Positions 1-3,221 of a stretch of DNA of 5,421 nt are shown here, piece after piece; the first letter of the stretch is position 1; every line of letters begins with the position of its first letter. The DNA comes from an uncultured Oscillospiraceae bacterium. Its GTDB lineage: Bacteria; Bacillota; Clostridia; Oscillospirales; Oscillospiraceae. The position numbers and the translations under genes were made by a program. Under the pieces are notes generated by a model, which was not told the DNA's origin, searched no databases, and worked only from the letters and a program-made list of their open reading frames with translations. Where the stretch lies: contig CAKUCT010000129.1 of NCBI GenBank assembly GCA_934643765.1, forward strand, positions 1 to 5,421. The letters are read 5' to 3'.

Positions 1-1
1 G

Positions 2-103
2 TTCCAGATCTATATGGGAAAGCAGGACGGCACGTACCAGAGCATCGCCTTGAAGGACTTCATGCCGTATGGGTTCCGGGCAAGCGAGTATATGACGTTG
101 TAA
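2..103 (+). CDS. 3' end of an unrecognised protein-coding gene
   Basis: Thirty-three codons are open from the window edge to a TAA at 101-103. Third positions in this frame are overwhelmingly G or C, as in the neighbouring real genes. The other frame that stays open here (stop at 121-123) is AT-rich at third positions, so this frame is the better coding candidate. The visible C-terminus contains GKQDGTYQSIALKDFMPYGF and ends in SEYMTL; I do not recognise a family. There is no clear hairpin terminator after the stop, only an AT-rich run before the promoter of the next gene. Confidence 0.6.
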   Translation, partial: FQIYMGKQDGTYQSIALKDFMPYGFRASEYMTL

Positions 104-119
104 AAAATTTGATTTTTCC

Positions 120-148
120 TTGATTTTACCCCGCGATTGTGCCATAAT
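120..148 (+). promoter_or_regulatory. Sigma-A-type promoter of the BMP lipoprotein gene
   Basis: A -35 box TTGATT (120-125) and a -10 box CATAAT (143-148) are separated by 17 nt. A TG dinucleotide one base before the -10 (140-141) gives an extended -10. The predicted start is about position 155, which leaves a leader of about 42 nt. Confidence 0.65.
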
Positions 149-150
149 AG

Positions 151-171
151 GCTAGCGGCTTGGGCCGCAGC
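151..171 (+). promoter_or_regulatory. 5' leader stem-loop of the BMP lipoprotein mRNA
   Basis: GCT-A-GCGGC / GCCGC-AGC pairs around a TTGG loop, with one bulged A. It lies at the predicted 5' end of the transcript and upstream of GGAGG (185-189). A stem at the extreme 5' end commonly protects Firmicute mRNAs; that role is inferred here. Confidence 0.45.
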
Positions 172-196
172 AAAAAATACTATTGGAGGAACGAAC

Positions 197-1399
197 ATGA
201 AAAAGATCCTTGCTCTGCTTCTGGCAGTAGTTATGGTTCTGGGCCTTGTTGCCTGCGCATCGAAGGATACGCCCGCAGCGGAGACCACGACCGACGAACC
301 TGCCGCAACTGAAACCAAGACCGAAGAGACCACCACCGAAGAACCCGCTGACGAAGAGACGACGGAAGAGCCCGCCGCTGAGACCGGCGCTGTCATCGCG
401 AAGGTTGCCCTCGTGACCGACGTCGGCACCATCGACGACGAGTCCTTCAACCAGGCCACCTGGCAGGGCGTCAAGGCGTACTGCGAAGCCAACGGCATCG
501 AGTACACCTACTATCAGCCCACCGAAGACTCCACCGATGCCCGCTGCATCTCCATCGACCAGGCCATCAAGGAAGGCGCCAATGTCGTCGTCATGCCTGG
601 CTACCTGTTCGGCGGGTCCATCGTGCGCGAGCAGGAAAAGTACCCCGATGTCTACTTCATCGCTGTTGACGTCGGCGCAGGCGATCTGACCGAAGACTAC
701 GCAACCTACTATGACCCCGCTGCAAACGTTGTCTGCGCAACGTTCGCCGAAGAGCAGGCCGGTTATCTGGCTGGCTACGCTGTCGTGATGGACGGCTACA
801 CCAAGCTCGGCTTCCTCGGCGGCATGGCAGTTCCCGCTGTTATCCGTTACGGCTACGGCTGGCTCCAGGGCGCACGCGACGCAGCTAAGGAGCTCGGCGT
901 GGAAGTTGAATGCAACTACACCTACGGCGGCCAGTTCTTCGGCGATGCCAACATCACCGCGAAGATGGAAGGCTGGTACGCAGGCGGCACCGAGATCGTC
1001 TTCGCCTGCGGCGGCGGCATCTACACCTCCGCTGTGGAAGCGGCCAACATCCATGGCGCAAAGGTCGTCGGCGTTGACGTCGACCAGAGCTACATTGATC
1101 CGTGCATCGTCACCTCCGCTATGAAGGGCCTGCAGAACGTCACCGAGACCATCCTCGGCGCTCTGGCCAACGGCGAGTGGGACGGCACCTACGGCGGCAA
1201 GTTCATCACCTACTCCCTGTCCGAAGGCGACTATGTTGGTATCCCGACCGCAGAGTCCTCCTGGAGATTCAACAACTTCACCATGGAGCAGTATGAGGCT
1301 GTCCATGCCAAGCTGATGAGCGGCGAGATCGTTGTCGACAACAACTCCGACAATGTCAACCCCGAAATCGAGGGCATCGCTGTCAACTACGTCGACTAA
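197..1399 (+). CDS. BMP/PnrA-family substrate-binding lipoprotein of an ABC transporter
   Basis: This 400-residue protein is a membrane-anchored solute receptor of the basic membrane protein (Bmp) family. Characterised members (PnrA, BmpA/NupN) bind purine nucleosides for an ABC importer; the ligand here is inferred. The signal peptide is residues 1-19, with lipobox LVAC and lipidated Cys20. Residues 24-63 form an acidic Thr/Glu/Pro/Ala linker. The BMP domain starts near residue 66 with VALVTDVGTIDDESFNQ (Asp75, Asp80, Asp81, Phe84, Asn85), the family's hallmark N-terminal ligand-pocket motif. It continues through a GGGIYTSAVEAA segment and a VVGVDVDQSY segment typical of the second lobe. The start at 197 is chosen because GGAGG lies 7 nt upstream and the signal peptide begins there; an in-frame ATG at 137 lies upstream of the predicted transcription start. 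The usual permease and ATPase genes do not follow: a strong terminator closes the unit, so partners must be upstream or elsewhere. Confidence 0.93.
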   Translation: MKKILALLLAVVMVLGLVACASKDTPAAETTTDEPAATETKTEETTTEEPADEETTEEPAAETGAVIAKVALVTDVGTIDDESFNQATWQGVKAYCEANGIEYTYYQPTEDSTDARCISIDQAIKEGANVVVMPGYLFGGSIVREQEKYPDVYFIAVDVGAGDLTEDYATYYDPAANVVCATFAEEQAGYLAGYAVVMDGYTKLGFLGGMAVPAVIRYGYGWLQGARDAAKELGVEVECNYTYGGQFFGDANITAKMEGWYAGGTEIVFACGGGIYTSAVEAANIHGAKVVGVDVDQSYIDPCIVTSAMKGLQNVTETILGALANGEWDGTYGGKFITYSLSEGDYVGIPTAESSWRFNNFTMEQYEAVHAKLMSGEIVVDNNSDNVNPEIEGIAVNYVD

Positions 1400-1407
1400 T
1401 CCAACCG

Positions 1408-1443
1408 AAAAAAATCGCGGGCCATCCGGCCCGCGATTTTTTT
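1408..1443. terminator. Strong intrinsic terminator after the BMP gene
   Basis: Stem TCGCGGGCC / GGCCCGCGA with loop ATCC is flanked by seven A's on one side and seven T's on the other, 9 nt after the BMP stop codon. The A and T tracts extend the pairing to 16 bp and make it potentially bidirectional. It insulates the BMP unit from rpiB. Confidence 0.93.
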
Positions 1444-1449
1444 GAGCAC

Positions 1450-1476
1450 TTGCAATTTTTGTGCGCAGCGTATACT
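1450..1476 (+). promoter_or_regulatory. Probable promoter of rpiB
   Basis: TTGCAA (1450-1455) and TATACT (1471-1476) are separated by only 15 nt. A TACTAT at 1473-1478 gives 17 nt with a poorer -10. The AT-rich stretch continues to about 1490. The position between the upstream terminator and the rpiB ribosome binding site makes a promoter necessary, but the exact boxes are uncertain. Confidence 0.5.
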
Positions 1477-1511
1477 ATATAAATATCAAATTCTACAGGA
1501 GGCATTTCCAA

Positions 1512-1952
1512 ATGATAGCACTTGCCTGCGACCATGGCGCGTTTGATCTCAAACAGGCCATTATGAAGCATCTCGATTCCCGCGGCCTTGCCTACAAGGA
1601 CTTCGGCTGCTACGACAAAACCAGCTGCGACTATTCCGATTTCGCTGCCCCCGCGGCCCGCGCGGTCGCTTCCGGCGAGTGCGACAAGGGCATCCTCGCC
1701 TGCACAACCGGCATCGGCATGATGATCTCGGCAAACAAGATCAAGGGCATCCGCTGCGCCCTGCTGGCCGACCCCATGTCCGCCAGACTCACCCGCGAGC
1801 ATAACGACACCAACATGATGGCCCTCGGAGCGGGCGCCACGGGCGAAAAGCTGGCGCTGGAAATCGTGGACACCTGGCTCGATACGCCGTTTTCCCACGT
1901 CGAGCGCCACCAGCGCCGCATCGATAAGATGATGGCTCTGGAAAACGAGTAA
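1512..1952 (+). CDS. rpiB: Ribose-5-phosphate isomerase B (RpiB/LacA/LacB family)
   Basis: This cytosolic enzyme interconverts ribose 5-phosphate and ribulose 5-phosphate in the non-oxidative pentose phosphate pathway. The 146 residues match the usual ~150. Visible signatures are ACDHGA at residues 5-10 (Asp7, His8), the active-site stretch CTTGIGMMISANK from Cys64 (Cys and Thr66 as in the cysteine-type E. coli enzyme, not the mycobacterial Glu type), GIRCAL at 79-84, HNDTN at 97-101, and the phosphate-contacting RHQRR at 132-136. AGGAGG (1497-1502) lies 9 nt before the ATG at 1512; an in-frame ATG at 1461 is within the promoter region and has no binding site. LacA/LacB-type or allose phosphate isomerases share the fold, but no tagatose or allose pathway genes are nearby. 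There is no terminator of its own: a strong promoter begins 4 nt after the stop, so rpiB transcripts probably run into the small RNA and end at the 2043-2075 hairpin. Confidence 0.93.
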   Translation: MIALACDHGAFDLKQAIMKHLDSRGLAYKDFGCYDKTSCDYSDFAAPAARAVASGECDKGILACTTGIGMMISANKIKGIRCALLADPMSARLTREHNDTNMMALGAGATGEKLALEIVDTWLDTPFSHVERHQRRIDKMMALENE

Positions 1953-1956
1953 TCGC

Positions 1957-1984
1957 TTGACAATTTGGCCCCTTTGGGTATAAT
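1957..1984 (+). promoter_or_regulatory. Consensus promoter of antitoxin-like RNA A
   Basis: Perfect TTGACA (1957-1962) and perfect TATAAT (1979-1984) are separated by 16 nt, directly after the rpiB stop codon. No ORF with a ribosome binding site follows on this strand, which points to an RNA product starting near A1991. Confidence 0.88.
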
Positions 1985-1990
1985 AAAAAC

Positions 1991-2083
1991 AGAGAGGCTT
2001 TACCGGTAAACGGTTTGGCCTAGGTTAAAAAGCGATCATAAAGATAGCCGCGACCTTGGCTGGGGGGCGGCTATCGTACTTTT
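1991..2083 (+). ncRNA. Antitoxin-like small RNA A, antisense to the 3' end of peptide gene A
   Basis: The predicted transcript is about 93 nt, from the consensus promoter's start site (A1991) to the T-run after the 2043-2075 hairpin. It begins with a leader element (1991-2020, core TTTACCGGTAAACGG) related to the starts of the facing toxin mRNA and of the module B RNAs. Its 3' half is complementary to the last codons, stop and terminator of the minus-strand peptide gene, so the two RNAs overlap by about 45 nt. In TxpA/RatA and BsrG/SR4 such 3' overlaps block translation or trigger RNase III cleavage; that role is inferred. No coding potential was found. It could also act only as the rpiB 3' untranslated region, but the independent consensus promoter argues against that. 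Confidence 0.72.
2043..2083. terminator. Shared hairpin terminator of module A, containing the toxin stop codon
   Basis: GATAGCCGC (2043-2051) pairs with GCGGCTATC (2067-2075). On the plus strand it is followed by GTACTTTT, on the minus strand by TTTATGATCGCTTTTT, so it can stop both converging transcripts, though both tails are imperfect. The minus-strand stop codon TAG (2073-2071) lies inside the stem. Confidence 0.7.
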
Positions 2084-2157
2084 ATGGTAAATATGTAGAG
2101 CATAAACGCGATACATATCAGAATCCAAAGAATGCGGAGCATCCGATTCTGCCACAT
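2071..2157 (-). CDS. 28-residue single-helix membrane peptide, candidate type I toxin A
   Basis: The peptide begins MWQNRMLRILWILICIAF and ends in IKVR: a short polar, Arg-containing N-terminus, about 18 hydrophobic residues forming one membrane helix, and a basic tail. This is the classic composition of type I toxins (TxpA, BsrG, Fst, Ldr). I do not recognise the sequence as a named family, and it lacks the MVTYSDLVQ-type start of the holin-like toxin at 2430. GGGAGG (2171-2166) lies 8 nt before the ATG at 2157; the in-frame ATG at 2163 is only 2 nt away and too close. Support for a real gene comes from a near-consensus promoter 80 nt upstream, a strong ribosome binding site that is sequestered in a hairpin, and a stop codon embedded in the terminator faced by antisense RNA A. 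Toxicity and membrane action are inferred; a small regulatory membrane peptide is the alternative. Confidence 0.7.
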   Translation of the reverse strand: MWQNRMLRILWILICIAFMLYIFTIKVR

Positions 2158-2164
2158 CAGCATC

Positions 2165-2183
2165 ACCTCCCGTTTTGGGAAGT
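2165..2183 (-). promoter_or_regulatory. Hairpin sequestering the Shine-Dalgarno of peptide A
   Basis: On the minus strand ACTTCCC (2183-2177) pairs with GGGAGGT (2171-2165) across the loop AAAAC: 7 bp with one G-U pair, covering the whole ribosome binding site and leaving the ATG single-stranded. Occluded ribosome binding sites are typical of type I toxin mRNAs. Further upstream, GTGCC at the predicted 5' end (2233-2229) can pair with GGCAC (2186-2182). The 5' end can instead form the tight hairpin GCCC-TTTC-GGGC (2231-2220), so more than one leader fold is possible. Confidence 0.65.
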
Positions 2184-2237
2184 GCCAAACCGCCTACCGT
2201 ATATCGTAAAGTCTCTCTGGCCCGAAAGGGCACTTTC

Positions 2238-2266
2238 ATCATAGCATACCGCGCAAAAAATGTCAA
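2238..2266 (-). promoter_or_regulatory. Extended -10 promoter of peptide A
   Basis: Minus strand: TTGACA (2266-2261), 17-nt spacer, TATGAT (2243-2238), with TG one base before the -10. The predicted start is near 2233-2231, giving a leader of about 75 nt. Confidence 0.87.
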
Positions 2267-2269
2267 TTT

Positions 2270-2297
2270 AACCCCGCTTCCGGCCGGAGGCGGGGTT
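2270..2297. repeat. 28-bp palindrome between the two divergent toxin promoters
   Basis: AACCCCGCTTCCGG is followed at once by CCGGAGGCGGGGTT: 14-bp arms with a single T/G mismatch and no spacer. It sits 3 bp from the -35 of peptide A and overlaps the first two bases of the -35 of peptide B. It could be an operator for a dimeric repressor acting on both promoters, a cruciform, or the stem of a relic terminator lacking a good T-run. Confidence 0.7.
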
Positions 2298-2324
2298 GCA
2301 TTTTATAGAAATTTGTGGTAATTT
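2296..2324 (+). promoter_or_regulatory. Promoter of holin-like toxin B
   Basis: TTGCAT (2296-2301), 17-nt spacer, TAATTT (2319-2324), with TG one base upstream of the -10 (2316-2317). The predicted start is G2331, exactly where the leader element GGTGCTACCG begins. It is weaker than the facing antitoxin promoter, as usual in type I systems. Confidence 0.7.
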
Positions 2325-2375
2325 AAACATGGTGCTACCGATAAACGGCAAGCGGGCGGCTCCCACCGCGCAATG

Positions 2376-2424
2376 CGGAGGGAAAACGTCTTTTTGAGCC
2401 CTCCGACAAATCGAAAGGGGGGCT
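2376..2424 (+). promoter_or_regulatory. Leader switch over the Shine-Dalgarno of toxin B
   Basis: AGCCCTCC (2397-2404) can pair with GGGGGGCT (2417-2424): 8 bp with one G-U, hiding the ribosome binding site. The same CCCTCC can instead pair perfectly with an upstream CGGAGGG (2376-2382 with 2399-2405), which would free the site. The two hairpins are mutually exclusive, and the upstream one forms first during transcription. This recalls the metastable leaders of hok and AapA1 mRNAs; function is inferred. Confidence 0.6.
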
Positions 2425-2429
2425 GCGAC

Positions 2430-2519
2430 ATGGTTACATATTCTGACCTGGTTCAGATCGGTATCCTGATAGTCGGCATTATTAGCCTCTTTATACAGGC
2501 CAATAACAAAAAGAAGTAA
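2430..2519 (+). CDS. Putative holin-like toxin B (29 residues, type I toxin family)
   Basis: The peptide starts MVTYSDLVQIGILIVGIISL and ends NNKKK: a short acidic N-terminus, one membrane helix (about residues 7-23) and a lysine tail. This pattern matches the small 'putative holin-like toxin' peptides annotated across Firmicutes (Hol_Tox, related to TxpA/BsrG), which insert in the inner face of the membrane. The name reflects composition; no phage lysis genes are present. AAAGGGGGG lies 7 nt before the ATG and can be masked by a leader hairpin. The stop codon (2517-2519) falls in the 5' arm of the 2511-2553 hairpin, the segment complementary to both minus-strand RNAs. Transcription diverges from peptide A. 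Family recognition is from motif memory, so a profile search should confirm it. Confidence 0.82.
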   Translation: MVTYSDLVQIGILIVGIISLFIQANNKKK

Positions 2520-2598
2520 CCGCCCATCGTCCCAAAGATAGCGGTTACTTCTTAACCAAACTTTAGGGAGCTGCTCGTTTGCCGGTAGCACCCTTGCT
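2507..2598 (-). ncRNA. Antitoxin-like small RNA B1, antisense to the toxin B 3' end
   Basis: The predicted RNA is about 92 nt, starting near A2598 and ending in the T-run past the 2511-2553 hairpin. It begins with the 28-nt leader element GGGTGCTACCGGCAAACG to GCTCCC (2593-2566), then a short linker, then a terminator hairpin. Its 3' half is fully complementary to the last toxin codons, stop and 3' hairpin, an overlap of about 45-50 nt. The arrangement matches RatA and SR4, which lower toxin mRNA stability and translation; that activity is inferred. There is no ORF with a ribosome binding site on this strand. Confidence 0.75.
2511..2553. terminator. Shared hairpin of module B, containing the toxin stop codon
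   Basis: AAGAAGTAACCGC (2511-2523) pairs perfectly with GCGGTTACTTCTT (2541-2553), 13 bp. On the minus strand the stem runs into TTCTTTTTGTT, a good intrinsic terminator for RNA B1. On the plus strand it is followed by AACCAAACTTT with little T-run, so toxin transcripts may read through into sequence complementary to their own 5' leader. Confidence 0.8.
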
Positions 2599-2604
2599 AT
2601 ATTC

Positions 2605-2633
2605 AGTATAAATTGATTGCCTTAAAATGTCAA
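2605..2633 (-). promoter_or_regulatory. Promoter of small RNA B1
   Basis: Minus strand: perfect TTGACA (2633-2628), 17-nt spacer, TATACT (2610-2605). It predicts a start near 2598, a few bases before the leader element. Confidence 0.87.
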
Positions 2634-2642
2634 GATCAAACA

Positions 2643-2735
2643 GCAAAAAAGAAGTAACCGCCCATCATCCCACAGATAGCGGTTACTTCTTTGTAATCAC
2701 TTGGGGAGCTGCTCGTTTGCCGGTAGCACCCTCGT
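2643..2735 (-). ncRNA. Orphan antitoxin-like small RNA B2 (toxin-less copy)
   Basis: The predicted RNA is about 93 nt with the same order as B1: leader element (2731-2704), linker, terminator hairpin. No toxin ORF, ribosome binding site or toxin promoter accompanies it. The duplication stops just after codons equivalent to Lys-Lys-stop (AAGAAGTAA, 2649-2657), so only the toxin's 3' end was copied. The hairpin differs from B1 at two loop bases, so B2 could pair in trans with toxin B mRNA nearly as well as B1 does, or with a related toxin elsewhere. A relic copy is possible, but the intact promoter and terminator argue for expression. Confidence 0.7.
2649..2691 (-). terminator. Terminator of small RNA B2
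   Basis: Arms 2649-2661 and 2679-2691 form the same 13-bp stem as in module B. On the minus strand it is followed by TTCTTTTTTGCTG, giving a good U-tract; the plus-strand tail (TTGTAATC) is poor. Confidence 0.8.
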
Positions 2736-2741
2736 ATGTTC

Positions 2742-2770
2742 AGTATAGATCGAAACGGCCAGATTGTCAA
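2742..2770 (-). promoter_or_regulatory. Promoter of small RNA B2
   Basis: Minus strand: TTGACA (2770-2765), 17-nt spacer, TATACT (2747-2742). The hexamers are identical to those of B1 although the spacer sequence is unrelated, which suggests selection on promoter function. The predicted start is near 2735. Confidence 0.87.
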
Positions 2771-2843
2771 GTATTTACAGCAAAAAGAGGCCGAGGTGAT
2801 GCCCCGCAAAATCCGACAAATCTGCCGAACCGAGCGGCCCCGG

Positions 2844-3027
2844 GGAGTCTGAGGGGCCGCAGCCCCTCTGTTTTCGAAGGAGTCCAGAGGAAACCTTTTT
2901 GAAAGGTTTCCTTTGGGGTTCTTTTACGGGAGTCTCGAACCCATTTTTTCTTTTCAAGAAAAAACGGGTTTGAGAAAAAGAAGCAGCCTGGCGGCTACGC
3001 CAGAAAAAACCCTGGCGCTTGGCGCCA
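2844..3027. repeat. Cluster of five intergenic hairpins
   Basis: No gene is visible between 2771 and 3221. The first three hairpins each follow a GGAGTCT/C heptamer (2844, 2879, 2929): GAGGGGC/GCCCCTC (2851-2868), AGGAAACCTTT/AAAGGTTTCCT (2888-2912), and a long imperfect CTCGAACCC/GGGTTTGAG-based stem (2934-2974). Two GC-rich ones follow: CTGGCG/CGCCAG (2988-3003) and TGGCGC/GCGCCA (3013-3027). They look like dispersed palindromic intergenic elements; some could end transcripts arriving from either side. Whether they recur elsewhere in the genome cannot be seen here. Confidence 0.6.
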
Positions 3028-3061
3028 CGTAAAAAAGCCCCGCCCACGGTGGAAAGCCCGC

Positions 3062-3108
3062 GTTACATGGCAATGTAACAAAGCGCCCTGCAATGTTACA
3101 AGAACATT
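3062..3108. promoter_or_regulatory. Paired inverted repeats upstream of the SLH gene promoter
   Basis: GTTACAT-GGCA-ATGTAAC (3062-3079) is followed by AATGTT-ACAAG-AACATT (3092-3108), so the half-site ATGTAAC/ATGTTAC appears several times, ending 18 bp before the -35 box. This is a plausible operator for an unknown regulator, or simply a pair of stem-loops. Confidence 0.45.
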
Positions 3109-3126
3109 ACAACTCCCTCCGCCCCC

Positions 3127-3155
3127 TTGACCTTTTCCCGCGGATGGATTATGAT
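3127..3155 (+). promoter_or_regulatory. Promoter of the SLH-domain protein gene
   Basis: TTGACC (3127-3132), 17-nt spacer, TATGAT (3150-3155). The predicted start near 3162 gives a leader of about 60 nt, with AGGAGG at 3208-3213. Confidence 0.8.
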
Positions 3156-3221
3156 ACTGCCAGATGATGGCCAAGGGGCTTTTGTCCCGCGGCAATCAAA
3201 TTTAGACAGGAGGAAAACTCA

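Larger units (their letters stand above)
1991..2218. repeat. Inverted leader arms flanking module A
   Basis: The plus-strand arm (1991-2020) begins AGAGAGGCTTTAC and ends TTTGGCC. The minus strand read from 2218 down to 2184 begins AGAGAGACTTTAC and ends TTTGGCAC, with a few extra bases in the middle. The arms therefore place related sequence at the 5' ends of both convergent transcripts, enclosing the peptide gene and shared terminator. Confidence 0.7.
2331..2593. repeat. Inverted leader arms flanking module B
   Basis: The plus-strand arm at 2331-2364 reads GGTGCTACCGATAAACGG onward and ends GGCTCCC. The minus strand from 2593 to 2566 reads GGGTGCTACCGGCAAACG and ends GCTCCC, lacking a short central stretch. 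As in module A, the arms are the 5' ends of the two convergent RNAs. Both arms and those of module A share a TACCG/TACG core followed by a five-base A/T-rich loop and CG. Confidence 0.75.
2511..2770. repeat. Direct duplication of the antitoxin RNA unit (period 138 bp)
   Basis: The unit at 2511-2633 recurs at 2649-2770. The 43-nt hairpin segments differ at two loop positions, a 28-nt block (2566-2593 and 2704-2731) is identical, and the promoter hexamers are retained, while the linker and promoter spacer have diverged. Selective retention of RNA-relevant parts suggests both copies are functional. Confidence 0.88.

Noticed and set aside
137..196. Upstream in-frame ATG extending the BMP lipoprotein by 20 residues
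   Set aside because: It lies before the predicted transcription start, lacks a ribosome binding site and would bury the signal peptide.
152..1306. Minus-strand open frame of 384 codons opposite the BMP gene
   Set aside because: The plus strand encodes an unmistakable BMP lipoprotein with promoter, lipobox and terminator; the reverse frame is low-complexity Gly/Val/Ala-rich shadow.
2036..2266. Minus-strand 76-codon frame overlapping peptide A
   Set aside because: It begins at the -35 box of the peptide A promoter, so it would lie largely upstream of the transcript start, and it has no ribosome binding site. The 28-residue frame has both.
2268..2591. Minus-strand 107-codon frame opposite toxin B
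   Set aside because: Its start falls just inside the predicted RNA B1 transcript, but it has no ribosome binding site and would need to read through the B1 terminator hairpin.
2566..2731. Identical 28-nt repeats resembling a CRISPR array
   Set aside because: There are only two copies, 110 nt apart, and the space between contains a promoter and terminator of a duplicated RNA unit rather than a spacer.
2627..2902. Plus-strand 91-codon frame across the duplicated RNA unit
   Set aside because: It runs through antisense promoters, terminator stems and intergenic hairpins, with no ribosome binding site and no family likeness.
2928..2943. T-arm-like GGGTTCGAGACTCCC on the minus strand suggesting a tRNA
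   Set aside because: The stem does not pair in T-arm geometry and no acceptor, anticodon or D arm is present; it is part of the 2934-2974 hairpin.
2775..3047. Minus-strand 90-codon frame in the hairpin-rich intergenic region
   Set aside because: The predicted protein is simply the translated hairpins, with no ribosome binding site or promoter.
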